Notes: generated by a model not told the origin, from the sequence alone. 64,000 nucleotides of DNA from Wenyingzhuangia sp. 2_MG-2023 (GCF_030548295.1 NZ_JAUOSB010000001.1:777958-841957); one strand, 5' to 3'; counted from the stretch's first letter, positions 52,127-62,404 are shown. Program-made: numbers and translations.

Positions 52127-54361
52127 TTATGCTTTCTTTTCGGTGTCAATCATGTGTTTGTATTTGTTGTATAAAAAAGAAATGATCAATAAAATAACTC
52201 CCAAAGAAATAAACACAATGGTTTTGGAAATAGTTCCTAAGTGAGAAATGTCGTACAAGAACAATTTGATCAAAATAATTCCAAATAGCACCATTGCTCC
52301 AATTCTTAAATGTTGCTTTTGTTTCCAGATTCCTAAAGAAATTAGAGTTAGAGAATAAATTGCCCATAAAATACTTAAGCATAATTTGTACGATGCTACG
52401 GAAGTGAACAAATCCAATAAGTTAATTAATTCGCTACTTAAAATCCATAACAAAACGGTATGTACAACCCAATCAAAAATTTTATGATTCGTTATTTTTT
52501 TCTCTCGATAAATTAAGTAAATAGTGAAACCAATAAATAGATATGAAACATATCGTATCCAGATATAATAAGTGCTTATTGTAAACGGAGGATTTGTGTT
52601 TAAATATAAATCTCGTAATGTACTAGTTGCCCAAAGACCAAGTGTTAGATAGCCAAATGTAAAAACAGTACTAAGAAATAAACAGACTTTGGTCAAGACA
52701 CTGTTTTTAACTTTTAGTTGGTTGATGTAATTCAAACCTGTAGCAAAGAATAAACTGTAATTCACCAACCATATTGTTCTAAATTTAGTGAGACTTTTAT
52801 CTTTGATTTTTTGAAGACTATGGACATCTGTATTTGTCAGAGAATCTTTGTAAAGTTGTTTCCAGTATTCAGAAATTTCATGGTAAAATGCCAAATAGAC
52901 TGCTGTAATCAGTACAAAAGGAAGGATGTAAGAAAAAATGTTGTAGAAATCAGATTTTGAGCTTAGTGAACTTTTATTTTTTTGATGAATAAAATTGATG
53001 AATCCTAACCCTATAATAAACAAAACTGAGGTTAAAAAGCTTGGATTTAAAAATAAGGAAATTCTAGTTTCAGGAACTGCAGGATTGTAGTTTCCGTAAT
53101 GTTCAGTCCAATATAGCAAGAGGCTGTAAAATGATAGTACACACAAAGGATATGATATTTTTTCATAGAATGATTTTTGCTGTGTTCTACCAATCCAAAA
53201 TAAAATAGCGGCTTCACCAACCCATAGAATAGTAACCAAATTACCGTTAAATTGTATAGGAATGGTTAAGGTGATAAAAAGAATGCACAGGCCTGTGGTA
53301 AGTTGTTGTAAATGCTTGTCTGTATTAGGCTGTTTGTAAAAAATAAAAGCAACAAATCCGTGTAAAATTGCGTTGTAAATAGAAAACAGTCCCAAGTAAT
53401 TTTCTGTAGTAACTCCACTGTTTAGAGCTTGATATCCAAAAGCAAAAAACAAAAAGGAATTGAATAGAATTAATACAACGTCATCCAGTAGATAAGCTTC
53501 TTTTTTAATCAATTTGTAGGTTGAAAAGATACTGTAAAAAGTGATGAAAGTTGTGTTTAAAAAACCAAAAGCAATTCCAAAATGCAGGTTAAAATCATAT
53601 TGGCTTGTAAACCAAGAAGCAAATAAAAGCCAAGTAATGGCAAAAGAATTGTAACATAGTGGTTTCCACTGTTTTTTTACAGCAATGTACAGTATTCCTA
53701 AGTTGATAATTCCAATATAAACAAACAAAAAGGCTATATCACCGTTGTTGTTACTCAGTAAAAGAGGTACGGCATAAGCACCTACCAAGCCTATGTGTGC
53801 AATTATTTGTTTGTTAAGTTTTAGAGCAGTAAACACGGTGCATATCGTTAACAAGCACATAATGGAAAAAGTAAGCCATAATGGAAGTAGTAGGTACAAA
53901 TTATAAGCTAAGAAAGTTATAAAATAGAGAATAGTGTAAGCACCGCTTGTTAATACTGATGCGTAGTTTAAGTATTTGTTTTTCAGTTTAAAACCTAATC
54001 CTAGTAATACAAAACCTACTAAATAACCAATGATAATTCTGGTTGAGGGAGCTATCAAATCGTGTTCTATGGAGTATTTTGCACCTATAGAAACTCCAAT
54101 AATAGTGATGATAATTCCTATTTTGTTGATGAGGTTTTCTCCAAGTAGTTTTTCAAAACGAAAAGAGGGGGTTTCTTTTCCTTTTTTTAGAACCTTAGTT
54201 TTTGTAGTGGAAATAAGCACTTTTTGAATAGGAACAACTTCTTCTTTGGGTTTGTAAAAGTTGTGGATATCTTGTTTTAAGAGTTGGATCTCCTTTTCAA
54301 AAAAAGCATGTTTCTGTTCTAAAACTTTTAGCTTGTTATATAATTCTTCTTTGTCTTTCAT
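52127..54361 (-). CDS. DUF2339 multi-span membrane protein
   Basis: 744 residues. An N-terminal coiled coil (about 1-45) is followed by FRFEKLLGENLINKIGIIITIIG and about twenty hydrophobic segments to the C-terminus. The combination of an N-terminal coiled coil, a short linker and very many membrane spans is characteristic of DUF2339. Function unknown. It is monocistronic and its stop lies 17 bp past the purC terminator. Confidence 0.87.
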   Translation of the reverse strand: MKDKEELYNKLKVLEQKHAFFEKEIQLLKQDIHNFYKPKEEVVPIQKVLISTTKTKVLKKGKETPSFRFEKLLGENLINKIGIIITIIGVSIGAKYSIEHDLIAPSTRIIIGYLVGFVLLGLGFKLKNKYLNYASVLTSGAYTILYFITFLAYNLYLLLPLWLTFSIMCLLTICTVFTALKLNKQIIAHIGLVGAYAVPLLLSNNNGDIAFLFVYIGIINLGILYIAVKKQWKPLCYNSFAITWLLFASWFTSQYDFNLHFGIAFGFLNTTFITFYSIFSTYKLIKKEAYLLDDVVLILFNSFLFFAFGYQALNSGVTTENYLGLFSIYNAILHGFVAFIFYKQPNTDKHLQQLTTGLCILFITLTIPIQFNGNLVTILWVGEAAILFWIGRTQQKSFYEKISYPLCVLSFYSLLLYWTEHYGNYNPAVPETRISLFLNPSFLTSVLFIIGLGFINFIHQKNKSSLSSKSDFYNIFSYILPFVLITAVYLAFYHEISEYWKQLYKDSLTNTDVHSLQKIKDKSLTKFRTIWLVNYSLFFATGLNYINQLKVKNSVLTKVCLFLSTVFTFGYLTLGLWATSTLRDLYLNTNPPFTISTYYIWIRYVSYLFIGFTIYLIYREKKITNHKIFDWVVHTVLLWILSSELINLLDLFTSVASYKLCLSILWAIYSLTLISLGIWKQKQHLRIGAMVLFGIILIKLFLYDISHLGTISKTIVFISLGVILLIISFLYNKYKHMIDTEKKA

Positions 54362-54550
54362 AGCTTATTTAAGTAGATACAATGTAAGAAATAAAATAAA
54401 GTGAAACGATGTGTATGAGAGTCTTCAGGAAAACGACTCAAATTCACGTGTATACAATTTTTGATACAGAATGAAATTGCATTATATTCTCTACAAAGAT
54501 TTTTAGAATCCAATAAGAATATCGACATTTATAAATAATAAAAAACAGGT

Positions 54551-55384
54551 ATGGAATTATCAATTACTCAATTACAAGAATTAAGAGAAACGGCAAAAAA
54601 AGCTGCTTTGGAAGCGGGTAAATATGTTATGAGCAAGTTTAACGAAGATTATGAAATTGGGAGTAAAGGAACCAATAGTATGGCTTCGGATATTGTTACG
54701 GAGGTAGATATCAATGCTCAAAAAATGATCACTACTGCTTTGTTGCCAAGTATAAAGAAATATGATTTAGGTTGGTTGGGAGAAGAAACACCTGACGATG
54801 GTAGCCGATTGATAAAAGATTATTTTTGGACGGTAGACCCTATAGATGGTACGCTGCCTTTTACTAAAAAGACCAATGGTTTTTCTGTGGCAATAGGTTT
54901 GGTTTCAAAAGCAGGGAAAGCTGAGGTTGGTGTAGCTTATGATCCGTATCATGATAATTTGTACGATGCTGTTGTTGGAGACAAAGCCTATAAAAATGGA
55001 GAAGAATTTAAAATAGCTTACAATAAAAACAAACCATTGACTTTTTATGGTGACTTGAGTTTTAACTCTTCTGGAGCTTATCCTTATTTGGTTCAATCGT
55101 TAGAAAAAATTTCAGAAGCAAAATATGGTGGAAAGTTGGAAGTAGTCTCTCATCAAGGAGCAGTGATAAATGCAATGTGTGTTATAGAAAATGCACCAGC
55201 AGTCTACATAAAACCTCACAGAGATAAAGTAGGTGGAGGATGTGCATGGGATTTTGCAGCTAGTTCTTGCATTGCAGAAGTAGTTGGCGTAAAAGTAACG
55301 GATTATTTTGGTAATGAAATTAATTTAAACAAAGAGTTGAATACTTATATGAATACAGAAGGAATTAGGTATGAGGTCTGGTAG
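54551..55384 (+). CDS. Inositol monophosphatase family phosphatase
   Basis: 277 residues. The lithium-sensitive phosphatase motifs are SDIVTEVDINAQKMI, WLGEE (metal Glu), WTVDPIDGTLPF (metal Asp pair; the usual xNF after the DPxDGT is LPF here), and GGGCAWDFAASSCIAEV. Family activities include inositol, histidinol and nucleotide phosphate hydrolysis, so a substrate cannot be named. Preceded by a gap of 189 bp with no recognisable promoter. Confidence 0.88.
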   Translation: MELSITQLQELRETAKKAALEAGKYVMSKFNEDYEIGSKGTNSMASDIVTEVDINAQKMITTALLPSIKKYDLGWLGEETPDDGSRLIKDYFWTVDPIDGTLPFTKKTNGFSVAIGLVSKAGKAEVGVAYDPYHDNLYDAVVGDKAYKNGEEFKIAYNKNKPLTFYGDLSFNSSGAYPYLVQSLEKISEAKYGGKLEVVSHQGAVINAMCVIENAPAVYIKPHRDKVGGGCAWDFAASSCIAEVVGVKVTDYFGNEINLNKELNTYMNTEGIRYEVW

Positions 55385-55390
55385 TTGTTA

Positions 55391-55422
55391 CTCCTTATAA
55401 ATATAATTTTATTTACAAGGAG
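55391..55422 (+). terminator. Hairpin after the IMPase gene
   Basis: CTCCTT (55391-55396) and AAGGAG (55417-55422) pair, with an inner TAAAT/ATTTA stem. No strong T run follows, so terminator activity is uncertain. Confidence 0.4.
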
Positions 55423-55492
55423 CAATATTGTGAATTTGTTTTTGTTTGGTTGTGAAACCTTTTTTTAAGATAGTGTAAAGACTCTGATTGTT

Positions 55493-58072
55493 TTATCTCT
55501 TTAGTACTTTGATTACTTTTGGTTCTTTGCTGATGATTTTCACAAAATACATGCCTGCTTTTTCATTGTCTAAATTCAGCGTTACAATACCATTTTCTAT
55601 TGTGTGAACTTTAGAAGAAATTAATTGAGATTGCGTGTTGAATATTTCAATTGGAATTTCACTGTTGTCTACAGGTAGTGTTATGGAAAAACTACTTGTT
55701 GTTGGGTTGGGTTTTGCTGTCAGATTTTTATAAAAATCGATTGACTCAATCATGGCTCCTTCGCAATTGTTCTTAGAGTTTACTTTGATAATGTCATCTT
55801 GAAGTATGGGGATTTGTAAGTGAGTTGAGTACGTTTCAAGAATAGGGTGATCATTTACGAAAACTGTAAAAGGAGGAGTACCATTGGTAATTTCTACATT
55901 GTAAAAATCTTTTGTTATAGTAGTAATTGCATTAATGTTATTGCTTTCAGTTATGATTATCTTAGAGCACTGACTTTTTGTTTCGTTTTGTAAAGAAATA
56001 CATAAATCATAACTTTTGGGGGTTATGTCTTCAAGGGTCAGTTCTTTGGTAAAGTTGATGTTGTTACCATTAAAATTAGCAGTGTAATTACCAGATAAAT
56101 CTGCAACAATAGTCGCTTTACCATTGTTTTCGTTAGGACAAGTTTCAGAAGTTGTTTTTATGGTAAATTGAATATCTGTAATGGTAATAAGCATACCTTC
56201 TCCCGTATCTTCAATAGCGTTAATACCTGCAGTCCATTGGGTTCCGCCACGTTCATAGGCACCAATATCAGGAGCTGCTCCTTTGTAGGGTTTTGTAAAT
56301 CCAGAAATAACTTGTCCTTGTTCTAAAACGGAACTTCCTGCTTTAGGCATAAAATTATGAGTATCTGCATCTTCAAATGGAGATGTAGCGGTAATTAAAT
56401 TGTTTTGAATGTCAAAATCTGTAGCGGTTTCTGTAAACCATTCTCCTGAGCTTGCAAAATTATTGTAGATTTTATTGTTTTCTTGGTTGTATCCATTTAC
56501 CCAAGAGTCCATAGCAATTCCACTATTCCAAATGGTGTTGTGGTAAAAGTCTAAATCTGTATTGTTCCAGTTTACTTGATAGCCACTCCATGAAACGTTC
56601 CATATTACATTGTGATGAACCGTATATCCTTTACTATTATTGTCTAAATAAATTCCTGCTGCTTTTCCAAAATCTGTTGGGTTGTGTGAGTAGCTTGGAG
56701 CAGTGGCATCGTGAAACCAGTTGTGGTGTATTTCATTATTTTTTAAATTGTCATTTCCTACGGTGTAAAAGACTCCAGAGTCACTGTTAATTTTTTGACT
56801 AGCAGAAACATCATTGTAAGCAACTTCAGAATTAGATCCTGCCACATACATTCCGTCTCTACCAGCATTGTATATTGTGTTTTTAAGCACTTTCATTTGA
56901 TTACCGCTAGTTCTTATTGGAGATGCGTGTATTCCTACATAATCAATATTGCTAATCGTATTTTGTTCTACGGTACAGTTAGTGGCTGCCCAACCAGATA
57001 TTACAATTCCGTTAACGGAACTATGATTGATGATGCATCCTTTTATCAACGTATTGTCTCCTAATACTTCTATTGCTGCTTCTCCAACCTGTGCTGATGT
57101 GTTGGTTAAGTCATCGTGTCCTTCACTTCCGTGTATGATAGAGCAATTTAGTATTTGATTATTATCTGCATTGTTATGAATTTTAATGCTTCCGCCATAA
57201 AAATGAATTCCTTCAAGCTTGATATAATCTCCGTTAAGTTGAACGTTATAAATTCTAGTTGCGTATTCCACACTGTCATTTGCTGGTTTGTTTCCATCAG
57301 CAGTTTGGAGATAGAGGGTGTTAGATGCATTGTCATAATACCATTCTCTAGCATGGTCTAAAGCTTCTAGTTTATTAAATAAATACATTTGTCCTCTTTC
57401 GTTTCCTGGATAGTTTCTCCAGGTAGTAGGATTGTGTGTGTTAAATGGCCATTTGTTAATGTCAACTTCTGTAAAATCAATTCTTGTAGTAGAGCTAGCA
57501 GTGATTGTCCTTGTCCAGCTTGCTCCAGAATGTGCTCCTAAATAATAGACCAAACCACCAGCCCAATCTATGTTAGGAATGTTGTTAGCGGTAAAATAGG
57601 AGCCATTTCCGTTGGTAACAGGAGTACAGTCAATTGTCCATCGGTTATTGTCTGTATTGTTTGGCCAGCGAGCTAAATCCATGTATTCTTGGTTGTGGTA
57701 CACTGCACGAAATCTACTAGATATAGACATGTTTACCGTAGTTTTGTAAGTGTTACCACTGTATAACTGCCAGCCATTAATTTTGGTAGTGGCTTTAATT
57801 TCTACCTGTTCTCCTTCGGCAGCTTTAAAAGTTAGAAAGTTGTTGGTGTTTCCGTTTTTATCAACAATTAATTCTTGCTCATAAATCCCTTCTCTAATAA
57901 TGCAAACGTCTCCAGCAGACATTACAGATACAGCTTTGCTAAATGTTTTATATGGATTTGTTATAGAGCCATTGTTGTTATCGTCTCCAGTAGTAGAAAC
58001 ATAAATATCTTTTGCAAAAGAAATGGTGCTAATTGTAAAAAAAATAAGGATTAAGTGTAGTTTTTTTCTCAT
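55493..58072 (-). CDS. T9SS-secreted right-handed parallel beta-helix protein
   Basis: 859 residues. Signal peptide (ISFAK), then DIYVSTTGDDNNNGSITNPY, an entry typical of pectate-lyase-like beta-helices, then a long region of short repeats such as GDYIKLEGIHFYGGSIKIHN and ADNNQILNCSIIHG. From about residue 780 a T9SS type A sorting domain runs (KPNPTTSSFSITL, then GMYFVKIISKE). Marine Bacteroidota use such proteins on polysaccharides; the substrate and whether it is catalytic are unknown. Nearest neighbours are a CBM6-like lipoprotein and an unknown secreted protein, so it is part of a small carbohydrate-type cluster. Confidence 0.8.
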   Translation of the reverse strand: MRKKLHLILIFFTISTISFAKDIYVSTTGDDNNNGSITNPYKTFSKAVSVMSAGDVCIIREGIYEQELIVDKNGNTNNFLTFKAAEGEQVEIKATTKINGWQLYSGNTYKTTVNMSISSRFRAVYHNQEYMDLARWPNNTDNNRWTIDCTPVTNGNGSYFTANNIPNIDWAGGLVYYLGAHSGASWTRTITASSTTRIDFTEVDINKWPFNTHNPTTWRNYPGNERGQMYLFNKLEALDHAREWYYDNASNTLYLQTADGNKPANDSVEYATRIYNVQLNGDYIKLEGIHFYGGSIKIHNNADNNQILNCSIIHGSEGHDDLTNTSAQVGEAAIEVLGDNTLIKGCIINHSSVNGIVISGWAATNCTVEQNTISNIDYVGIHASPIRTSGNQMKVLKNTIYNAGRDGMYVAGSNSEVAYNDVSASQKINSDSGVFYTVGNDNLKNNEIHHNWFHDATAPSYSHNPTDFGKAAGIYLDNNSKGYTVHHNVIWNVSWSGYQVNWNNTDLDFYHNTIWNSGIAMDSWVNGYNQENNKIYNNFASSGEWFTETATDFDIQNNLITATSPFEDADTHNFMPKAGSSVLEQGQVISGFTKPYKGAAPDIGAYERGGTQWTAGINAIEDTGEGMLITITDIQFTIKTTSETCPNENNGKATIVADLSGNYTANFNGNNINFTKELTLEDITPKSYDLCISLQNETKSQCSKIIITESNNINAITTITKDFYNVEITNGTPPFTVFVNDHPILETYSTHLQIPILQDDIIKVNSKNNCEGAMIESIDFYKNLTAKPNPTTSSFSITLPVDNSEIPIEIFNTQSQLISSKVHTIENGIVTLNLDNEKAGMYFVKIISKEPKVIKVLKR

Positions 58073-58274
58073 TGCAAGATGGAGTTAAATAGTAGTGGTG
58101 ATTTGCTGCTTTGATAATCAAATGTAAAATTAATTGAAATATTCTGTTAATAGTAGAACAATAACCTTGTTTAATGCATCATATGTCTATTTATCTTTAA
58201 AAATGCTTTTGAAGGGTTTTGCTAATTAAGGTTAATGATGTGTATCAATTCAAACGAAGAGATTCGTTTAAAGG

Positions 58275-58309
58275 AAACAACTCAGATTTATTAAAAATCT
58301 GAGTTGTTT
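58275..58309. terminator. Terminator of the CBM6-like/unknown gene pair
   Basis: AAACAACTCAGATTT (58275-58289) pairs with AAATCTGAGTTGTTT (58295-58309), directly abutting the stop codon of the gene at 58310. The minus-strand tail is only moderately T-rich. Confidence 0.7.
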
Positions 58310-59185
58310 TTAAATTTCATCACCTAAAATTTTTTGAAACTTAGATGGATTTCCATCTTCATCATTGGTCAGTAAATAGTAAATCATTCCGGCATCAGAA
58401 ATATCTGCTCTATCTTCTTTGTGTTTACGCATGCATTTCCATATCCATGCAATATCTGGGTTTGGATGATTTTTTAGCCAGTCCCATGGACGCCAATTGT
58501 GATTTGAACTCCAGCCTTGGTTAGGAATTTCTTTTTTATTTTGATCTTTAATTCTTTTAAAATTTAATCGATGACCACTTAATTCTATTACCTGATCTAT
58601 GGTGTGATGATTGGGTCTTCTTAAATGATGATCGTTGTAATTGCTATGTGATAAAATATAAACATGTGACAGCGATTTTTCTTTTCCGTTATTTATCACC
58701 ATTTCAATAGCTTGATACAAAAACTCAGAAGGTCCCATGTTGACAAAGAATAAAGGATTTTCTTTGTTAGATTTTTCCAATTCTTTAGCTAGGTGTTTAA
58801 GTGCTTTTTGTTGGTGGAGCCCTACATCAAAAAATACATTCTTGTCAAAATTCCATCTAGCAATAGAGCCTTCAACTCCTTCTTTCATGTAGTTTCTTAC
58901 AGTTGTGTGGGGTGGAGAAGGCATAAAGTTGTTGTAAGAGAAATGTACCAATTTGTGCTGTAATTTCTTTTTTGCCAACATGGCTAATGCAGCAGGAGTG
59001 GCACCCCAGTCGTCAGGGTCTGCGTAGTTGTATTTACCCGTGTATTCTAAATCTGGTTGTGCATTTCCATCGGCACTGCAAGCAATTCTATATTGATTGT
59101 ACTCTATAAATTGAGATGAAACATATTGAGGAACGAGTAAACTGATAAATAGAAGGATAGAAAATATGTGGTGGTTATTTTTCAT
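58310..59185 (-). CDS. Secreted protein of unknown family
   Basis: 291 residues with a signal peptide (VSSQ). The start of the mature part, IACSADGNAQPDLEYTGKYN and PDDWGATPAALAMLAKK, has an acidic/Asp-rich pattern that recalls, at best weakly, nucleoside-hydrolase or DUF1593-type N-termini. His-rich segments follow (SHSNYNDHHLRRPNHH) and the protein ends with ISDAGMIYYLLTNDEDGNPS. I cannot name a family. Conserved-looking Asp and His clusters suggest an enzyme. It lies 12 bp after the CBM6-like lipoprotein gene, so the two are co-expressed. Confidence 0.7.
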   Translation of the reverse strand: MKNNHHIFSILLFISLLVPQYVSSQFIEYNQYRIACSADGNAQPDLEYTGKYNYADPDDWGATPAALAMLAKKKLQHKLVHFSYNNFMPSPPHTTVRNYMKEGVEGSIARWNFDKNVFFDVGLHQQKALKHLAKELEKSNKENPLFFVNMGPSEFLYQAIEMVINNGKEKSLSHVYILSHSNYNDHHLRRPNHHTIDQVIELSGHRLNFKRIKDQNKKEIPNQGWSSNHNWRPWDWLKNHPNPDIAWIWKCMRKHKEDRADISDAGMIYYLLTNDEDGNPSKFQKILGDEI

Positions 59186-59197
59186 TGGTTTTGGTTT

Positions 59198-59890
59198 TTA
59201 GTCGCATGTTGTTGTTTCGGTAAGATTTTTAGATGCTTCTTGAGCTTCAACATCTGTCATACCTATAGAAAATACCATTTTGTCTAGTTGAAAAAATTGA
59301 GATCTTGCACAGATTTTAAGAGTGTATTCTCCTGCAGCAGGGAAATTGACACGCATCCAAGAACTTGATTTAGGTTCGTGTATGTCTAGTGCTCCTCCGT
59401 AGGTAAACTCCCCTTGTCCTCTACTTACAAATTTTTCGTAATGTTCTAATATGTAAGGACTGTTGTTTATGTAGGCTTGACCTAGATTTTCTGGAAAATA
59501 AATCCAAACATCATTAGCTAAGTCACCTTCAGATTCGTCAGGTTGTCTCATATACCATCTTACTAAGTAATTTGATGCCTTGTCTATTTTAAAACTGACA
59601 GAGATTTCATGTGCTAGATTAGGAGTATTGTAACTGTTGGCTCCGTAATATTCAATATATTTTCCTCCAGAGGCTTTGTCATCTTCTATAGTTCTCCAAT
59701 TACCTTTTAGGTTAAAGTTTTCTGCTTCTATAATTAACAAGCCATCTTTTTCAATAATATGACACTCATTAGGAATGTTGTCTTCTGTAATGGGTTCTGT
59801 AGGGGGAATGAATATGTCATCAGATTCATCATTAGTACAAGAAATAAATAATAGGATGATTGCAAATGGTAAAAGAATAATTTTCTTCAT
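59198..59890 (-). CDS. Lipoprotein with a CBM6-like carbohydrate-binding domain
   Basis: 230 residues. Lipobox LLFISC (Cys18), an acidic linker, then a beta-sandwich-like domain: LIIEAENFNLKGNWRTIEDD, ASGGKYIEYYGANSY, SVSFKIDKASNYLVRWYMRQ and DKMVFSIG. The EAENF start and the aromatic residues resemble CBM6/CBM35 sugar-binding modules. It would tether or present a glycan at the cell surface. First gene of a unit with the unknown secreted protein. Confidence 0.7.
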   Translation of the reverse strand: MKKIILLPFAIILLFISCTNDESDDIFIPPTEPITEDNIPNECHIIEKDGLLIIEAENFNLKGNWRTIEDDKASGGKYIEYYGANSYNTPNLAHEISVSFKIDKASNYLVRWYMRQPDESEGDLANDVWIYFPENLGQAYINNSPYILEHYEKFVSRGQGEFTYGGALDIHEPKSSSWMRVNFPAAGEYTLKICARSQFFQLDKMVFSIGMTDVEAQEASKNLTETTTCD

Positions 59891-60110
59891 AGTTATATAT
59901 AATAAGGATTGTAATTACAGTATTTAAAAACGTGTAAATAAGTTTTGTGATTAAAAACGATAATGTATTTAGTTAGCTAGCCAAAGCTAAGCTATGAGTA
60001 ATAATAATCTTGTTTTTGAGACTTTACAATAACTTTACAATTCATCAAATGTGATTGGTAATTACTTTACTGTAGCCCTGTCTGTTTCTTAAAATAGCTA
60101 CATTGTTAGC

Positions 60111-61655
60111 ATGAAAAAGAGATTTGTTTTTTTATCAATAACAGTTTTATGTTCCTTAAAAATGATGGGAGCTATCGGGTATTTGGTTTTAGGTTCGGAT
60201 ATGGTTGGAAGTATTAATTTGTATGCAAAAAATGAAAATATAAGGGTTAGAGATACTTTGCAGTTGGTTGATTTTTATTTAAAAACAGCTGATGAAAATA
60301 AGAATAATGGATTGTATGCAATGGCTTATGAAGATTTATGGGAGGCTATGCTGTTGGCTTCTGCTGTTGATAATATAGAAAAATTAGCAGTTATTTATAA
60401 TGAATTAGGTGTGTTGTATGGGATTTATGGAAAGAGTAAAAAAGCAATCGAATACAAAAAAATAGCGTTGCAGTATGTTAAAAAAAGCTTAGTGTCCAAT
60501 AAAGAGAATAGTCAGTTTTTAGGTAAGGCATATTATTCTTTAGCTGTTCAGTATAGAAAAGCAAAGGAGTATAAACAGAGTTTGATGTATTTAGATTCTT
60601 GTTTTTATGGAAATAAGAACAAAAACCCATATGTGTTGGCAGAAAAGGGGATTGTTTATACACATCAAAATAGATTGAAAGAAGCTGAGGTTTGTTTGTT
60701 AGCAGCAAAACAACTTTTAGAAAAAGAAAGCAAGCATTATTTGGTAATTGTATATTCATCTTTAGGAGATTTATATGTTGAGAAGAAACAATTAGAAAAA
60801 GCAATTTATTATTACAATAAAAGCTTAAATAGAATTACAGTTTACAAATCTCATACAGATTTACAAACAGATGTATTGAGAAAAATAGGATACCTATACA
60901 GGCAAAAAAATGAATTGAAAAAAGCTTATGCCTGTCTAAAACAATCTACTCAAATAGCAGATAGCTTGTTTAGTATGCGTAGTAAAAATAATACTCAGCT
61001 TTTTGAAATAAAAAATAAATACAAAGAAAGGCTCATTAAAAAAGAGGCATATATAAGTCAACAAGAACATGTTATTGAAAAGAAAAAAAGAATTTTCTCT
61101 CAATTACTATTTGTCATAGCTATTGTGTTTTTTGCTTTTCTAGCGGTATTGTTTCTTTTTTATCACAAAGCTAAGGTTAGAAGAGTTAAGGAGGAGCAAG
61201 AACACAAAGCTATAAAAATTAAGCACGAAAAAGAAAAGCTAGATGTAATATTAGAAACTAAGAGTAAGGAATTAACGGTTTCTACCTTACAGTTAATAGA
61301 AAAGGATAAAAATATAAATAGATTACTAGAGATTTTAAAAAAGAAAATGCCAGATAGTTATAGAAAGTTACATAGAGAAATGATGAATGGGAGTAGTGAT
61401 TTGTGGGAGCGTTTTAATTTGCGTTTTACAGAAGTAAATGCAGGTTTTTATGAACGATTGAGTGAGAAATATCCATTATTAACTCCAACAGAACAAAAGC
61501 ATTGCGCGTTAATTAAATTAAAGTTTGATAGTAAAGAAATGGCTAGTTTGTTAAATATTTCTGTAAACAGTGTCCATATTTCTAGGCATAGAATAAGAAA
61601 GAAAATGGAATTGCAAAGAGATGATGATTTAAGCAACTATATCGCCAATATCTAA
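60111..61655 (+). CDS. TPR-transmembrane-HTH regulator
   Basis: 514 residues. An N-terminal signal/anchor, then TPR units (AVIYNELGVLYGIYGKSKKAI and SSLGDLYVEKKQLEKAIYYY) to about residue 290. A membrane segment lies at about 328-350, then a coiled coil, and a C-terminal LuxR-type HTH (TPTEQKHCALIKLKFDSKEM, ISVNSVHISRHRIRKKM). This layout puts the TPR domain in the periplasm and the DNA-binding domain in the cytosol. Such proteins often regulate nearby polysaccharide genes; it faces the CBM6-like gene across a 220-bp gap. Confidence 0.88.
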   Translation: MKKRFVFLSITVLCSLKMMGAIGYLVLGSDMVGSINLYAKNENIRVRDTLQLVDFYLKTADENKNNGLYAMAYEDLWEAMLLASAVDNIEKLAVIYNELGVLYGIYGKSKKAIEYKKIALQYVKKSLVSNKENSQFLGKAYYSLAVQYRKAKEYKQSLMYLDSCFYGNKNKNPYVLAEKGIVYTHQNRLKEAEVCLLAAKQLLEKESKHYLVIVYSSLGDLYVEKKQLEKAIYYYNKSLNRITVYKSHTDLQTDVLRKIGYLYRQKNELKKAYACLKQSTQIADSLFSMRSKNNTQLFEIKNKYKERLIKKEAYISQQEHVIEKKKRIFSQLLFVIAIVFFAFLAVLFLFYHKAKVRRVKEEQEHKAIKIKHEKEKLDVILETKSKELTVSTLQLIEKDKNINRLLEILKKKMPDSYRKLHREMMNGSSDLWERFNLRFTEVNAGFYERLSEKYPLLTPTEQKHCALIKLKFDSKEMASLLNISVNSVHISRHRIRKKMELQRDDDLSNYIANI

Positions 61656-61717
61656 TTTTTAAGATATTGATTTAAGAATTAAGTTGTCAAATAATTCTGA
61701 TAGCTTTCCTGTTTGAG

Positions 61718-62227
61718 TTATTCTATCCTTTTACCCTGGGTAGTGAAAGATAGTCCTTGTTGCCCAGAAGTTGAAATCATCACACCTTCAAATAAAGGTT
61801 CGTTTGCATTGGGTTTTATTTTCCAATCAAAAAGAAAGTTGGCACCAGTTCCGCCATCTTTATCAACTTCGTCAATTACTATTTCTACCGTTTCCATAGG
61901 GGCAATAAAAATATGTTCTTTAAAGTAAGTTCTAATTAGTTTTCCGTGGGTGTTAAAAAACTCTGCTTTTTCTATAAATAGAGTATCTTTTCTGTTGGTG
62001 TTTCGCATGCTTACGGTTACCGTCAAACTGTGAGTTCTATGTTCTGTTTGGCTATAGATTTGAGGATAAACAGAAAGATAACTTATACCTGTGGTTAGCG
62101 TATCTGCTAAAGGATGATTTACAATTCGCTTATTCCAATTGGTTGGATTGGTAGAGCTTATTTGTTTTTCTTCCTGACACGATTGAAATAATAGTGCCAA
62201 TATCAATATTTTAAATAGGTAATTCAT
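61718..62227 (-). CDS. DUF3124 lipoprotein
   Basis: 169 residues, lipobox LLFQSC (Cys17). The mature part includes ISYLSVYPQIYSQTEHRTHS, VSMRNTNRKDTLFIEKAEFF and GQQGLSFTTQG, which fits DUF3124. Function unknown. It converges with the TPR-HTH gene, with 62 bp between the stops. Confidence 0.8.
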   Translation of the reverse strand: MNYLFKILILALLFQSCQEEKQISSTNPTNWNKRIVNHPLADTLTTGISYLSVYPQIYSQTEHRTHSLTVTVSMRNTNRKDTLFIEKAEFFNTHGKLIRTYFKEHIFIAPMETVEIVIDEVDKDGGTGANFLFDWKIKPNANEPLFEGVMISTSGQQGLSFTTQGKRIE

Positions 62228-62404
62228 CGTGTTTTTAGATTCAAATCAACGATGGAAAATTACGATATTTTTATTTGAATCACTCAACCTTTAAGCAGTT
62301 TTCCTGTTGTTATTCATGTTGATGATTTGTTTCATTAGAAATAAAATAAATTGTCAATAGGTTGCATCTTTAACGACCAATCGAGTAATACAATAAAAAA
62401 ATAG

